DNA of 64,000 nt from Pseudomonas mucoides (GCF_015461845.1 NZ_JACOPW010000001.1:1808640-1872639), one strand, 5' to 3'; positions 39,150 to 50,097 are shown, numbered from the stretch's first letter. Program-made: numbers and translations. Notes: generated from the sequence alone by a model not told the origin.

Positions 39150-40655
39150 GTGACGATTATCAGTTTCCTGAAAACACCACAAACCCTGTGGGAGCGGGCT
39201 TGCCCGCGATGGGATCAACTCGGTTTATCTGATGCACCGCAGCGCCTGCATCGCGGGCAAGCCCGCTCCCATACTGGATATGCGGTGTGTGCAATCGCGT
39301 TGGCAGTGAGCCTGGCCGGTTGCGCCGGCCTGCCCGACCAGCGTCTGGCCAACGAAGCCCTCAAGCGTGGTGACACTGCGCTCGCGCAGCAGAATTACAA
39401 GCAACTGGCCGACCTCGGCTACAGCGAGGCTCAAGTGGGCCTGGCCGATATTCAGGTCGACAGCCGCGACCCGGCGCAGATCAAACAGGCCGAGGCGACT
39501 TACCGCGCGGCGGCCGATGTCTCGCCAAGGGCGCAGGCTCGCCTCGGTCGCCTGTTGGTGGCCAAGCCGGGATCTACTGAAGCCGAACAGCACGAAGCCG
39601 AAGGCCTGTTGAAAAAGGCCTCGGCCAATGGCGAAGGCAACACCCTGATTCCACTGGCGATGCTGTACCTGCAATACCCGCACAGTTTTCCCAACATCGA
39701 TGCGCAGAAGCAGATCAGCCAATGGCGCGCCGAAGGCAAACCGGAAGCGGGTCTGGCGCAAGTGCTGCTCTATCGCACCCAAGGTACTTACGACCAGCAC
39801 CTGGACGAAATCGCCAGCATCTGCAAAGCCGCACTGAACACCACCGACATCTGCTACGTCGAACTGGCCACGGTTTATCAGAAACAGGCCAAGCCCGAGC
39901 AACAAGCCGAGCTGATCAAGCAGATGCAAGCCGCACACGCTCGCGGCACCGTCTCTGCGCAACGAGTCGACAGCGTCGCCCGTGTACTCGCGGACCCGAC
40001 CCTGGGCAAGACCGACGAGAAAACCGCGCAGTCGCTGCTCGAACCTATCGCTCCAGGCTACCCGGCGTCGTGGGTCACCCTCGCGCAATTGATCTACGAC
40101 TTCCCTGAACTGGGTGACGTCGACCAGATGATGAAGTACCTGGACAACGGTCGCGCCGCCGACCAGCCGCGCGCCGAACTGTTGCTGGGCAAGCTCTATT
40201 ACGAAGGCAAAATGGTCCCGGCCGACGCCAAGGTCGCCGAAGAACATTTCCAGAAAGCCGTCGGCCGCGAAGTCGCCGCCGATTACTACCTCGGCCAGAT
40301 CTATCGCCGCGGTTACCTGGGCAAAGTCTATTCGCAGAAGGCCCTGGATCACTTGCTGACCGCTGCGCGCAACGGCCAGAACAGCGCCGACTTCGCCATC
40401 GCCCAGCTGTTTTCCCAAGGCAAGGGCACCAAACCCAACCCGCTTAACGCTTACGTCTTCAGTCAGTTGGCCAAGGCTCAAGACACCCCGCAAGCCACCG
40501 AGCTTGCGCAAACACTCGAAGCACAACTGCCGCCTGCCCAGCTCGCCGAGGCCCAACGCCTGTTGAAACAAGAACAGGCCATTCGTGGGTCCTTGAGCCA
40601 GAACACGCTGGAACTGCATGCCCTGCAAGAAGAAGACGGCGAGGAATCCCTATGA
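39150..40655 (+). CDS. algK: Alginate export lipoprotein AlgK, with REPIN inside the signal-peptide coding region
   Basis: TPR/Sel1-like outer-membrane lipoprotein that scaffolds the alginate machine and places AlgE. The mature part is complete: lipobox LAGC followed by [17 protein letters not shown], then Sel1-type repeats to the C-terminus ([28 protein letters not shown]). The first ~40 codons are abnormal. They read through a REPIN (39184-39275), so the cysteine is near residue 58 rather than about 25-30. GTG at 39150 is preferred, 8 nt after GAGGAC; ATG at 39144 is too close. An in-frame GTG at 39285 would leave only 12 residues before the Cys and no basic n-region. Its stop overlaps algE (ATGA). 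Confidence 0.9.
   Translation: MTIISFLKTPQTLWERACPRWDQLGLSDAPQRLHRGQARSHTGYAVCAIALAVSLAGCAGLPDQRLANEALKRGDTALAQQNYKQLADLGYSEAQVGLADIQVDSRDPAQIKQAEATYRAAADVSPRAQARLGRLLVAKPGSTEAEQHEAEGLLKKASANGEGNTLIPLAMLYLQYPHSFPNIDAQKQISQWRAEGKPEAGLAQVLLYRTQGTYDQHLDEIASICKAALNTTDICYVELATVYQKQAKPEQQAELIKQMQAAHARGTVSAQRVDSVARVLADPTLGKTDEKTAQSLLEPIAPGYPASWVTLAQLIYDFPELGDVDQMMKYLDNGRAADQPRAELLLGKLYYEGKMVPADAKVAEEHFQKAVGREVAADYYLGQIYRRGYLGKVYSQKALDHLLTAARNGQNSADFAIAQLFSQGKGTKPNPLNAYVFSQLAKAQDTPQATELAQTLEAQLPPAQLAEAQRLLKQEQAIRGSLSQNTLELHALQEEDGEESL
39184..39275. repeat. REPIN within the 5' coding part of algK
   Basis: 22-bp perfect arms TGGGAGCGGGCTTGCCCGCG+AT (39189-39210) and complement (39250-39271) with outer CCCTG / TACTGG flanks. 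The frame remains open across it. Confidence 0.9.
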
Positions 40656-42139
40656 AGTTGAATCCATTCATGAAGGCCGGCATCGGCCTCACGTTCGCGC
40701 TGATCTGGTCTTGCCCGACACTGGCCGCGATCACTGAAACCAAAAACTTCGGCCTCGAAGTGAAAGTCACCGGCCAGTCCGAGGACGACAGCGACCTCGG
40801 CACCCAGAGCGGCGGCGACGTCAATGGCGTCGGTCTCGACCTGCGTCCATGGATCTATGGCGAGAGCGGCGCGTGGAGCGCCTATGCCATGGGCCAGGCC
40901 GTGACCGCCACTGACATCATCGAGACGGACACCTTGCAAGGGACCGCCAGCGATGGCACCACGCCGACCACCAACGATGATCGCAAGACCAAGAAAAACT
41001 ACTTGGCAATGCGCGAATTCTGGGTCGGATACAGCGGCCTCACGCCGTATCCCGGCGAACAGTTGAAGCTCGGTCGCCAACGCCTGCACAACGCCGACGG
41101 CCAATGGCGCGACACCAACATCGAAGCCCTGAACTGGACCTTCGACACCACCCTGTTGCGCGCCAACATGGGCGTCGCCGAACGCTTCAGCGAGTACCGC
41201 ACCGACCTCACGGAGCTGGCTCCAAAAGACAAGGATCGCCTGCACGTCTACGCCGATGCGGAGTATCAGTGGACGCCGGGGCAGTGGGCGGGCATTCGCG
41301 CTCATCACACCCACGATGACGGCAAGCTCGACTACCCGCAGCCGGGCGTACCCACCGATTCGCTGGACAAGAAACAGAACGGTGACCTCACCTGGCTGGG
41401 CCTGACCGCCGACAGCGACGCTTATAACTGGCGCAACACCAACACCGTCAATTACTGGGGCAGCATCACCGGCATGAGCGGCGACACCGACACGGTCAAC
41501 CCGCTGAACGCCAATGGCACGCCTCCGACCGAAGCCAAACGCGGCCAAGACCTCAATGGCTGGGCCACGGATGTCGGCGTGCGTCTGCGCCTCGATCCGC
41601 AATGGCAAGTTGGTGCCGCCTATGCCCGCGCCAGTGCCGAGTACGAACAGAACGGCCTGGAAAGCAACCGCTCGAACTACACCGGTACCCGCTCGCGGGT
41701 TCACCGTTTCGGCGAAGCCTTCCGTGGCGAAATGCAGAACATGCAGACCGCTACCCTGTTCGGTTCGTGGATGCTCAACGACGAATACGACGCCAGCGTG
41801 ATCTACCACAAGTTCTGGCGCGTCGACGGCAACAAGCCGATCGGCAGCAACGGCATCAACGCGGTCGAGAACAACACCGACGACCCGACCGGCGCGATTC
41901 TCTCCACCACGTCCCTGCCGCTGAACGATGGCGAAAAAGACCTCGGTCAGGAAATGGACCTGGTCGTCACCAAGTACTTCAAGCAGGGCCTGTTGCCGGC
42001 GGCGTTGAGCCAGTCGATCGACGAGCCTTCGGCCCTCGTGCGTTTCCGTGGTGGTGTGTTCAAGCCGGGTGATGCGTACGGCAAGGAAGTCGATTCGTAC
42101 ATGCACCGCGCATTCATCGACGTGATCTGGCGCTTCTGA
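40652..42139 (+). CDS. algE: Alginate outer-membrane export porin AlgE
   Basis: 495 aa with a signal peptide ([20 protein letters not shown], cleavage after TLAA). The mature protein is an 18-strand barrel by family; alternating aromatic strands such as [26 protein letters not shown] are seen. The C-terminus ends in Phe (AFIDVIWRF), the usual outer-membrane sorting residue. The GAGGAATCCCT Shine-Dalgarno sequence lies inside algK and the start overlaps its stop. It exports polymer handed over by AlgK/AlgX. Confidence 0.97.
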   Translation: MKLNPFMKAGIGLTFALIWSCPTLAAITETKNFGLEVKVTGQSEDDSDLGTQSGGDVNGVGLDLRPWIYGESGAWSAYAMGQAVTATDIIETDTLQGTASDGTTPTTNDDRKTKKNYLAMREFWVGYSGLTPYPGEQLKLGRQRLHNADGQWRDTNIEALNWTFDTTLLRANMGVAERFSEYRTDLTELAPKDKDRLHVYADAEYQWTPGQWAGIRAHHTHDDGKLDYPQPGVPTDSLDKKQNGDLTWLGLTADSDAYNWRNTNTVNYWGSITGMSGDTDTVNPLNANGTPPTEAKRGQDLNGWATDVGVRLRLDPQWQVGAAYARASAEYEQNGLESNRSNYTGTRSRVHRFGEAFRGEMQNMQTATLFGSWMLNDEYDASVIYHKFWRVDGNKPIGSNGINAVENNTDDPTGAILSTTSLPLNDGEKDLGQEMDLVVTKYFKQGLLPAALSQSIDEPSALVRFRGGVFKPGDAYGKEVDSYMHRAFIDVIWRF

Positions 42140-42165
42140 TGCGAACCGCGAAGGGAGTGCCCGAC

Positions 42166-43755
42166 ATGAACAATTCGAAGCGAGGTTCGATCTCCTTGCT
42201 GGCCGGCGCGATGCTGCTGGCCAGCGCGGCTGCCTTCGCCAATGTGGAACCGGTCGTGCCCGTGCAGAAAGGGCAACCGGAGACCATTGCCAAAGGTTTG
42301 CAACAGGCCAAGACCTACACCGTCAGCAGCGCACCGACCGCACCGCTGGAGCTGGCCAAGCCAACGCTACCGGACCTGTCCGGCTATACCGCCGAAGCCA
42401 TCGCCGCAAAAATCGTGCGCACCAAGGCCGGCAAGATCAGCGTGCGCCGGATGATGCAGGAAGACGCCCTGAAGGACTTCATCGGTGGCGACAACAAGAT
42501 GGCCGAGTGGGTGGTGCGTCAGCACGGTATCCCGCAGGCAATCTTTGTCGACGACGGCTACATGAACCTCAAGGACCTGGCGAAGAAGCTGCCCAAGCAG
42601 TACTTCAGCGAAACCTCGCCGGGGGTGTTCCTGGCGAAGTTGCCGATTGTGGTTGGCCGTCACGGCATCCTCGAAATCGACAAGCAGACCCAGGAACTGC
42701 GTCTGTCCCAAGAGGCCGGTTCGTTCCTGGTCAACGACGGCCAGCTGTTTGTGCGTGACACCAAGATCACCGGCTGGCGCGAGAAGGACAACGGCCCGGC
42801 GACGTTCACCTCGCCCAAGGAATTCCGTCCGTTCCTGCTGTCCTGGGGTGGCACCGAGACCTACATTGCCAACAGCAAGATCGCCAGTTTCGGCTACGCC
42901 AACAGTAAGTCCTACGGCGTGAGTATTTCCCAGTACACGCCGAACATGGCCAAGGTCTTGAAGCGACCTGAGCCGACCGGCTGGATCGTCGGTTCCGAGT
43001 TCTCGGACATGTGGTACGGCTTCTACTGCTACGAAACCCGCGACTTCGTGGTCAAAGGCAACACCTACAAAGACAACATCGTCTACGGCATCGACCCGCA
43101 TGACCGTTCGCACCGTTTGATCATTGCCGACAACACCGTCTACGGGACCAAGAAGAAGCACGGGATCATTATTTCCCGTGAGGTCAACGACAGCTTCATC
43201 TTCAACAACCGCAGCTACGACAACAAGTTGTCGGGCCTGGTGATCGACCGTAACAGCGTGAACAACCTGATCGCCTACAACGAGATCTACAAGAACCACA
43301 CCGACGGCATCACCCTCTACGAGAGTGCCGACAACCTGATCTACGGCAACAAGGTGATCAGCAACAAACGCCACGGCATCCGTATTCGTAACAGCGTGAA
43401 CATCCGCCTCTATGAAAACCTGTCCCTGGCCAACGGCCTGACCGGCGTCTACGGCCACATCAAGGACCTGAGCGACACCGACCGCGACATCAAGCTCGAC
43501 CCGTTCGACGCCGAAGTCTCGCTGATCGTAGTCGGCGGTGAACTGGCCGGCAACGGCAGTGGCCCGCTGTCCATCGACTCGCCGCTGAGCGTCGAGTTGT
43601 ATCGCGTGTCCATGCTCGCCCCGACCAAATCCAGCGGCATCAGCTTCAGCGGGATTCTGGGCGAGCGTCAGGATGAAATTCTCGACTTGCTGGTGCGCCA
43701 GCAGAAAGCCGTGCTGATCGACCCTGTCGAACGCCAGACCGAAATGCGGGACTGA
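42166..43755 (+). CDS. algG: Mannuronan C5-epimerase AlgG
   Basis: About 529 aa with a signal peptide (MNNSKRGSISLLAGAMLLAS, cleavage near AFA). A right-handed beta-helix converts mannuronate to guluronate in the periplasm. The catalytic DPHDRS motif is at about residues 310-315 (YGIDPHDRSHRLIIADN), followed by CASH-type repeats (NRSYDNKLSGLVIDRNS). ATG at 42166 is chosen because GGGAG precedes it; ATG at 42139 overlaps algE but has no such signal. It also protects polymer from AlgL. Confidence 0.97.
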   Translation: MNNSKRGSISLLAGAMLLASAAAFANVEPVVPVQKGQPETIAKGLQQAKTYTVSSAPTAPLELAKPTLPDLSGYTAEAIAAKIVRTKAGKISVRRMMQEDALKDFIGGDNKMAEWVVRQHGIPQAIFVDDGYMNLKDLAKKLPKQYFSETSPGVFLAKLPIVVGRHGILEIDKQTQELRLSQEAGSFLVNDGQLFVRDTKITGWREKDNGPATFTSPKEFRPFLLSWGGTETYIANSKIASFGYANSKSYGVSISQYTPNMAKVLKRPEPTGWIVGSEFSDMWYGFYCYETRDFVVKGNTYKDNIVYGIDPHDRSHRLIIADNTVYGTKKKHGIIISREVNDSFIFNNRSYDNKLSGLVIDRNSVNNLIAYNEIYKNHTDGITLYESADNLIYGNKVISNKRHGIRIRNSVNIRLYENLSLANGLTGVYGHIKDLSDTDRDIKLDPFDAEVSLIVVGGELAGNGSGPLSIDSPLSVELYRVSMLAPTKSSGISFSGILGERQDEILDLLVRQQKAVLIDPVERQTEMRD

Positions 43756-43765
43756 GGATAATTTT

Positions 43766-45214
43766 ATGCACCCACACTTGATCAAATTACTCAGCCTGTC
43801 GGCCCTGACCGCCGGCATTCTCGCGGCCAGCGCTGGTGTTCGTGCGGACGACGCTCAAGCGCCGAAGTTTGCTGCCGAACCGTGCTGCAACCTGTGCCCC
43901 GAAGCCCATGACGCGAAGAATTACACCACGCGTTATCAACAGAACTTCACCACGTTGGTGCAGGCTCAGGGCGACTGGCTGTTCCGTACGCAAGAAGACT
44001 TGCGCACCGAATTCGACACCTCCCCCGCCGGCTACAAACGCATGAAAGAACTGCACGATGCGTTCAAGAGCAAAGGCGTGGAGCTCGTTGTTGTTTATCA
44101 ACCCACTCGTGGCCTGGTGAACCGCAACAAGCTCAACCCGGAAGAAAAAGCCAAGTACGATTTCGACAAAGCATTGAAGAACTACAAGACCATGCTCGGG
44201 CGTTTCGCCGCCATGGGTTACGTCGTGCCGGACCTGTCGCCACTGACCAACGAATCGCTGCCCGACACCCTGCCCGCCCACGACTTCTACTTCCGCGGCG
44301 ACCAACACTGGACGCCATATGGCGCCCAGCGCACCGCGAAAATCGTCGCGGAAAAGGTCAAGCAGATTCCAGCGTTTGCCGGCATTCCGAAACGCGAATT
44401 CGAGACCCACAGGTCGGGTCGCATGGGCAAGACCGGAACATTGCACAACATGGCCGGTCAACTCTGTGGCACCAGCTACGCGATCCAGTACATGGATCAA
44501 TTCACCACCGAGCCCAAGGGCGAAGCCGCCGACGGCGATCTGTTCAGCGACGCCGGCAATCCGGAGATCACCCTGGTAGGCACGAGCCACAGTGGCAAGA
44601 ACTACAACTTCGCCGGTTTCCTCGAAGAGGCCATCGGCGCCGACATCCTCAACGTGGCGTTCCCCGGCGGTGGCCTGGAAGGTTCGATGCTGCAGTACCT
44701 GGGCAGCGAAGAATTCCAGACCAAGCCGCCAAAGATTTTGATCTGGGAGTTCTCGCCGCTCTATCGCCTCGACCAGGAAACCATCTACCGCCAGATGATG
44801 GCGCTGCTGGACAACGGTTGCGAAGGCAAGGATGCACAACTGTCCGGCAGCACCACGCTGAAGCCGGGCAAGAACGAATTGATGGTCAACAGCAAAAACC
44901 TGAACCTGCAAAACAGCAGCCACCAGGTCGACATCCGCTTCGCCGATCCGTCGGTGAAAACCCTGCAAGCCACCCTCTGGTACATGAACGGTCGCCACGA
45001 GGACATCAAAATCGAAAAACCGGAAACCTCCGACACCGACGGGCGTTTCGCCTTTGAGTTGCGCACAGACGAAGACTGGGCCTCGCAGAATCTGCTGGCC
45101 GTCGAAGTCCAGGGCCCTGAAGCCGGTGCCGCGCCGCAAAAAGTCGAAGCGAAAATCTGCAAACGCAACGTGTTCCCGAGTGCTGAGCAGCGAACTGCTC
45201 AGGCCGGGCAATGA
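43766..45214 (+). CDS. algX: Alginate O-acetyltransferase AlgX
   Basis: 482 aa with a signal peptide (cleavage near GVRA-DD). The N-terminal SGNH hydrolase-like domain has the catalytic Asp/His in RGDQHW (D179, H181) and the Ser in VGTSHSGKN (S274). A C-terminal carbohydrate-binding domain follows (from about residue 350). AlgX transfers acetyl to mannuronate and bridges AlgK and MucD. GAGGATAATTTT precedes the ATG. Confidence 0.97.
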   Translation: MHPHLIKLLSLSALTAGILAASAGVRADDAQAPKFAAEPCCNLCPEAHDAKNYTTRYQQNFTTLVQAQGDWLFRTQEDLRTEFDTSPAGYKRMKELHDAFKSKGVELVVVYQPTRGLVNRNKLNPEEKAKYDFDKALKNYKTMLGRFAAMGYVVPDLSPLTNESLPDTLPAHDFYFRGDQHWTPYGAQRTAKIVAEKVKQIPAFAGIPKREFETHRSGRMGKTGTLHNMAGQLCGTSYAIQYMDQFTTEPKGEAADGDLFSDAGNPEITLVGTSHSGKNYNFAGFLEEAIGADILNVAFPGGGLEGSMLQYLGSEEFQTKPPKILIWEFSPLYRLDQETIYRQMMALLDNGCEGKDAQLSGSTTLKPGKNELMVNSKNLNLQNSSHQVDIRFADPSVKTLQATLWYMNGRHEDIKIEKPETSDTDGRFAFELRTDEDWASQNLLAVEVQGPEAGAAPQKVEAKICKRNVFPSAEQRTAQAGQ

Positions 45215-45222
45215 GGTCTGCC

Positions 45223-46347
45223 ATGCGAAACCGAACGTTGAAAAATCTGCTCGCGCCATCGTTACTGACCCTGGCGATGTTCGCCGGCGCCACCCAGGCT
45301 GCCGCGCCCCTGCGCCCGCCACAGGGTTACTTCGCGCCGATTGAAAAAGTCAAAACCGGCGACAGCAGTGAAGGCTGTGATGCGATGCCGACGCCGTACA
45401 CCGGCTCGCTGCAATTTCGCAGCAAATACGAAGGCTCCGACAAAGCCCGTTCGACCCTGAACGTGCAATCGGAAAAAGCCTTCCGCGACAGCACCGCCGA
45501 CATCACCAAGATCGAACGCGGCACCAGCAAGCGCGTGATGCAATTCATGCGTGACGGTCGCCCGGAACAACTCGAATGCACCTTGACCTGGCTGACCGCC
45601 TGGGCCAAGGCCGATGCGTTGATGTCCAAGGACTTCAACCACACCGGCAAGTCCATGCGCAAATGGGCACTGGGCAGCATGGCGTCGTCGTACATCCGCC
45701 TGAAGTTCTCCGACTCGCATCCGCTGGCCAACCATCAGCAAGAGTCGCAGATGATCGAAGCCTGGTTCAGCAAAATGGCCGATCAGGTGGTCAGCGACTG
45801 GGACAACCTGCCGCTTGAGAAAACCAACAATCACTCGTACTGGGCGGCCTGGTCGGTGATGGCCACGTCGGTCGCAACCAACCGCCGCGACCTGTTTGAC
45901 TGGGCCGTGAAGGAATACAAGGTCGGCGCCAATCAGGTCGACGCGCAGGGTTTCCTGCCGAACGAACTCAAGCGCCAGCAACGCGCCCTCGCCTACCACA
46001 ACTACGCGTTGCCGCCTCTGGCGATGATCGCCAGTTTCGCTCAGGTCAACGGTGTGGACTTGCGCCAGGAAAACAACGGCGCGCTGAAACGCCTGGGTGA
46101 TCAGGTACTGGCCGGGATTAAAGACCCGGACATCTTCGAGAAGAAGAACGGCAAGGAACAGGACATGACCGATCTCAAGATCGACTCGAAATTCGCCTGG
46201 CTCGAACCGTTCTGCACGCTCTACACCTGCGCGCCGGATGTGCTGCAACAGAAACACAAGATGCAGCCGTTCAAGACCTTCCGCCTCGGTGGGGATCTGA
46301 CCAAGGTCTACGACCCGGCCAATGAAAAAGGCAACAAGGGTTCCTAG
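45223..46347 (+). CDS. algL: Periplasmic alginate lyase AlgL
   Basis: About 374 aa with a signal peptide (cleavage near TQA-AA). Family-5 lyase with the active-site segment [10 protein letters not shown] (catalytic His and Tyr region). It clears alginate trapped in the periplasm during secretion. ATG at 45223 follows GAGGTCTGCC. An ATG at 45211 overlapping the algX stop would add four residues and is possible. The C-terminus is slightly longer than in P. aeruginosa. Confidence 0.96.
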   Translation: MRNRTLKNLLAPSLLTLAMFAGATQAAAPLRPPQGYFAPIEKVKTGDSSEGCDAMPTPYTGSLQFRSKYEGSDKARSTLNVQSEKAFRDSTADITKIERGTSKRVMQFMRDGRPEQLECTLTWLTAWAKADALMSKDFNHTGKSMRKWALGSMASSYIRLKFSDSHPLANHQQESQMIEAWFSKMADQVVSDWDNLPLEKTNNHSYWAAWSVMATSVATNRRDLFDWAVKEYKVGANQVDAQGFLPNELKRQQRALAYHNYALPPLAMIASFAQVNGVDLRQENNGALKRLGDQVLAGIKDPDIFEKKNGKEQDMTDLKIDSKFAWLEPFCTLYTCAPDVLQQKHKMQPFKTFRLGGDLTKVYDPANEKGNKGS

Positions 46348-46360
46348 GAAAAATACAAAA

Positions 46361-46454
46361 CCTGTGGGAGCGGGCTTGCCCGCGAAGGCGGTCTGACATT
46401 CAACATTGATGTCGACTGACCCACCGCTATCGCGGGCAAGCCCGCTCCCACAGG
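46361..46454. repeat. REPIN between algL and algI
   Basis: Near-perfect arms CCTGTGGGAGCGGGCTTGCC... (46361 on) and the complement ending 46454. It separates the export genes from the acetylation genes within the operon; a G-rich stretch follows at 46500-46520. Confidence 0.9.
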
Positions 46455-46558
46455 TTTAGCGTCAAGTTTGAGTTTTGTGTGTTACGCCCTCCGGATTTCG
46501 GTGGGGGGTTTGGGGGGGCTGCGGCCCTTGACTGTTGGTTAAACATGGAGAGATCGGG

Positions 46559-48124
46559 ATGGTATTTTCATCCAATGTGTTCCTGTTTCTGTTCTTGCCG
46601 ATCTTTCTCGGCTTGTACTACTTGAGCGGAATACGCTATCGCAACCTGCTGCTGCTGATCGCCAGCTACGTGTTCTATGCCTGGTGGCGCGTGGATTTCC
46701 TCGCGCTGTTCGCCGCCGTCACGCTGTGGAACTACTGGATCGGCCTCAAAGTCGGTGCCGCGGGCGTGCGGACCAAACCGGCCCAGCGCTGGCTGCTGCT
46801 CGGCGTCGCCGTCGACCTGTGCATCCTGGGCTACTTCAAGTACGCCAATTTCGGTGTCGACAGCATCAACGCGATGATGACCTCGGTCGGTCTGTCGCCG
46901 TTCATCCTGACCCACGTGCTGTTGCCGATCGGGATCTCGTTCTACATCTTCGAGTCCATCAGCTACATCATCGACGTCTACCGCGGTGACACCCCAGCGA
47001 CCCGCAACCTGATCGACTTTGCAGCGTTCGTGGCGATCTTCCCGCACTTGATTGCCGGCCCGGTCCTGCGTTTCCGCGACCTTGCCGACCAGTTCAACAA
47101 CCGCACCCACACCCTCGACAAGTTCTCCGAGGGCTGCACGCGGTTCATGCAGGGTTTCATCAAAAAGGTCTTCATCGCCGACACCCTCGCCGTCGTCGCC
47201 GACCACTGCTTCGCCTTGCAAAACCCGACCACGGGCGATGCCTGGCTCGGCGCACTGGCCTACACCGCGCAACTGTATTTCGACTTCTCCGGCTACAGCG
47301 ACATGGCCATCGGCCTGGGCTTGATGATGGGTTTCCGCTTCATGGAAAACTTCAAGCAGCCGTACATCAGCCAGTCGATCACCGAGTTCTGGCGTCGCTG
47401 GCACATCAGCCTCTCCACCTGGCTGCGTGACTACCTGTACATCACGCTGGGCGGTAACCGCAAAGGCACACTGATGACCTATCGCAACCTGTTCCTGACC
47501 ATGCTGCTCGGTGGTCTGTGGCACGGCGCGAACATCACCTACATCGTCTGGGGTGCGTGGCACGGCATGTGGCTGGCGATTGAAAAAGCGCTGGGCCTGA
47601 ACACCTCGCCGCGCAGCATCAACCCGATCCGCTGGGCGCTGACGTTCCTGCTGGTGGTGATGGGCTGGGTGATCTTCCGCTCGGAAAACCTGCACGTTGC
47701 CGGCCGTATGTACGGCGCGATGTTCAGCTTCGGCGAATGGTCGCTGTCGGAACTCAACCAGGCCAGCCTCACCGGCCTGCAAGTGGCAACCCTGGTGGTG
47801 GCTTACGTGACCCTGGCGTTCTTCGGCATCCGTGATTTCTACACTAACCGTCCGCCAGAGAAGACCAAGCCTGCCGTCAACGTCGAGACCGATGGTCCTG
47901 CCGCTGCGACCCCTGGAACGATCAAAGCCGTACCGGGCGACAACCCGGCCAGCATCCACCAACCGGGTTACACCGTTGGCGTCGAAGCCACCGTGCAACC
48001 GGCCTACTGGACCGCTGACTGGTCGCGTTACGTGATGCGCGCCCTGGTGCTGCTGCTGTTCATCGCTTCGATTTTCAAACTCTCGGCGCAAAGCTTCTCG
48101 CCGTTCCTTTACTTCCAGTTCTGA
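46559..48124 (+). CDS. algI: Alginate O-acetylation MBOAT protein AlgI
   Basis: 521 aa with about eleven membrane segments. It moves acetyl groups across the inner membrane for AlgJ/AlgX. The MBOAT signature is ITEFWRRWHISLSTWLRDYLY. The invariant His is H322 in GGLWHGANITY, at the same position as in P. aeruginosa. ATG at 46559 follows GGAGAGATCG; a start at 46535 is unlikely. The Pro-rich, charged loop before the last helix (about residues 440-490) is strain-variable in this family. Confidence 0.96.
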   Translation: MVFSSNVFLFLFLPIFLGLYYLSGIRYRNLLLLIASYVFYAWWRVDFLALFAAVTLWNYWIGLKVGAAGVRTKPAQRWLLLGVAVDLCILGYFKYANFGVDSINAMMTSVGLSPFILTHVLLPIGISFYIFESISYIIDVYRGDTPATRNLIDFAAFVAIFPHLIAGPVLRFRDLADQFNNRTHTLDKFSEGCTRFMQGFIKKVFIADTLAVVADHCFALQNPTTGDAWLGALAYTAQLYFDFSGYSDMAIGLGLMMGFRFMENFKQPYISQSITEFWRRWHISLSTWLRDYLYITLGGNRKGTLMTYRNLFLTMLLGGLWHGANITYIVWGAWHGMWLAIEKALGLNTSPRSINPIRWALTFLLVVMGWVIFRSENLHVAGRMYGAMFSFGEWSLSELNQASLTGLQVATLVVAYVTLAFFGIRDFYTNRPPEKTKPAVNVETDGPAAATPGTIKAVPGDNPASIHQPGYTVGVEATVQPAYWTADWSRYVMRALVLLLFIASIFKLSAQSFSPFLYFQF

Positions 48125-48135
48125 GGGATCTGACC

Positions 48136-49311
48136 ATGACCCGCTCATTACGCATCTTCTACATCGCCCTGTTCCTGTTGACCCTGTTGGTCTTGGGCCT
48201 GTGGTCCACGCGCAGCTTCTTTGGTTTCAGCACCAGTGCCGACACCACGGTGCTCAACGGCCGCTGGACCAAAGCCGTGGAGACGCACTACGACGACGAG
48301 TTTCCGATCAAGCGCCTGGGCACCAACCTCTGGGCCGCGCTGGATTTCAAACTGTTCAACGAAGGTCGTCCGGGCGTCGTGCTCGGCCGCGATCAGTGGC
48401 TCTATAGCGATGAAGAGTTCAACCCGATCGTCAACGAAGAGCTGAACCTGCAAGGCAACTACGCGCTGGTCGAAGGCGTGCGCCAGACCCTGAAAGAGCA
48501 AGGCGTGCAACTGGTGATGGCGATCGTGCCGGCCAAGACCCGCCTGTACCCGGAACACCTGGGTGAGGTGAAGCCTTCGAGCATTCACGCCAACCTCTAC
48601 AAGGACTTCCACGACCGTGTCGCGGCCGACAAGATCCTCGCCCCCGACCTGCTCGGCCCGCTGCAAAAGGCCAAGCAGAATGGTCAGCAAGTGTTCCTGC
48701 GCACCGACACTCACTGGACGCCGGAAGGCGCACAAGTCGCCGCCGAGACCCTGGCCAAAACCATCGCCGACAAACTCCCGCTGAGCGGCGAACCGCAAAA
48801 CTTCGTCACTACACCTGCAGAGAAAGTCACGCACAAAGGCGACCTGCGCTTGTTCCTGCCGCTGGACCCGCTGTTCGAAAACCTGATGCCGGCGCAAGAA
48901 CCGCTGCAGAAGCGCAACACCGTGGCGGCTGGCGATCAGCCGGCCGGTGACGACGCCCTGTTCGCCAACACTGAAGTGCCGGTGGCCCTGATCGGCACCA
49001 GCTACAGCGCCAACCCGAACTGGAACTTCGTCGGCGCACTGAAACAAGCGCTGCGCAGCGATGTGGTCAATTACGCCGAAGACGGCCACGGCCCGATCCT
49101 GCCGATGCTCAGTTACCTGAAAAGCGATGCTTTCAAGAACAGCCCGCCACAGGTGCTGATCTGGGAGTTTCCTGAACGCTATCTGCCTGTGAACAACGAA
49201 ATCGGCGACGCCGACCCGCAGTGGGTCGCAGAGCTCAAAGAAGCCGGCGCCCGCCAACAAAACGTAGCCGCAAACACTAAATCCGAGACGCCCGACCGGG
49301 CGCAAAACTGA
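48136..49311 (+). CDS. algJ: Alginate O-acetylation protein AlgJ (SGNH-like)
   Basis: 391 aa with an N-terminal signal anchor (residues 9-26). The SGNH/AlgX-like domain carries D191 and H193 in LRTDTHWTPEGAQ and S289 in IGTSYSANP, near-identical in position to studied AlgJ proteins. It probably receives acetyl from AlgI and passes it to AlgX. GAGGGATCTGACC precedes the ATG. Confidence 0.96.
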   Translation: MTRSLRIFYIALFLLTLLVLGLWSTRSFFGFSTSADTTVLNGRWTKAVETHYDDEFPIKRLGTNLWAALDFKLFNEGRPGVVLGRDQWLYSDEEFNPIVNEELNLQGNYALVEGVRQTLKEQGVQLVMAIVPAKTRLYPEHLGEVKPSSIHANLYKDFHDRVAADKILAPDLLGPLQKAKQNGQQVFLRTDTHWTPEGAQVAAETLAKTIADKLPLSGEPQNFVTTPAEKVTHKGDLRLFLPLDPLFENLMPAQEPLQKRNTVAAGDQPAGDDALFANTEVPVALIGTSYSANPNWNFVGALKQALRSDVVNYAEDGHGPILPMLSYLKSDAFKNSPPQVLIWEFPERYLPVNNEIGDADPQWVAELKEAGARQQNVAANTKSETPDRAQN

Positions 49312-49325
49312 AAGAGAGGTACACC

Positions 49326-49982
49326 ATGACTTTCACTACTACTCCTCGCCGTCTCGCTAAGACTTTCGCTCTTGTCGCTGGCATGAGCGTTCTGTCGATG
49401 CACGCCTTCGCCGGTGGCGACGCCGCACTCTACGGCCCGACCGCACCCAAAGGCTCGAGCTTCGTACGGGTCTACAACGCCGGTAATGCTGAAGTCAGCG
49501 CCACCGTCGGCACCACTAACCTGAGCGACGTCGCACCGCTGTCCAGCACCGACTTCAGCTTCATGCCGGGCGGCGACTACAGCGCCAAGGTCGGCAGCCA
49601 GACCCTGCCGGTGAAACTCGCCGGTGACCACTATTACACCCTGGTCAACAACGCTTCCGGCGCGCCGCAACTGATTGAAGAACCGCCGTTCAAGAACAAG
49701 CAGAAGTCCCTGGTGCGTCTGCAGAACCTGAGCGACAAGCCGCTGACCCTGAAAACCGCTGACGGCAAGACCGACGTGGTGCCAAGCGTGGCCGCCAAGG
49801 GCCGTGGCGAGCGTGAGATCAACCCGGTGAAAGTCAGCCTGGCGCTGTTTGAAGGCGACAAAAAAGTCGGCGATGTAAAACCGGTTGCCCTGGAACGCGG
49901 TGAAGCGGCCGTGCTGTACGTCACCGGCAACGGCAGCAGCCTGTCGCCAGTCTGGGTAAAACGCCCGGTGTCGACGCGCTAA
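49326..49982 (+). CDS. algF: Alginate O-acetylation adaptor AlgF
   Basis: 218 aa with a Sec signal peptide (cleavage near AFA-GG). Beta-rich periplasmic protein needed for acetylation, proposed to connect AlgJ and AlgX. Segments GSSFVRVYNAGNAEVSATVG and VLYVTGNGSSLSPVWVKRP are typical. AGAGAGGTACACC precedes the ATG. Confidence 0.95.
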   Translation: MTFTTTPRRLAKTFALVAGMSVLSMHAFAGGDAALYGPTAPKGSSFVRVYNAGNAEVSATVGTTNLSDVAPLSSTDFSFMPGGDYSAKVGSQTLPVKLAGDHYYTLVNNASGAPQLIEEPPFKNKQKSLVRLQNLSDKPLTLKTADGKTDVVPSVAAKGRGEREINPVKVSLALFEGDKKVGDVKPVALERGEAAVLYVTGNGSSLSPVWVKRPVSTR

Positions 49983-50008
49983 TCAATTCTCTGAACTGAC
50001 CCGGCTCT

Positions 50009-50097
50009 CTGTGGGCGCTGGCTTGCCAGCGATGGCATCACCTCGGTGAATCTGAAAAACCGAGTCGTCTGCATCGCTGGCAAGCCAGGCTCCCACA
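50009..50097. repeat. REPIN between algF and algA
   Basis: Arms CTGTGGGCGCTGGCTTGCCA... and complement with the GCTGGCAAGCCAG core, a subtype different from the GGGCAAGCCC type. It widens the algF-algA gap to 209 bp. Confidence 0.87.

Noticed and set aside
46500..46530. G-rich stretch before algI as a quadruplex or riboswitch
   Set aside because: A run of G blocks is visible (GGTGGGGGG, GGGGGGG), but no paired structure or conserved motif supports a specific function.
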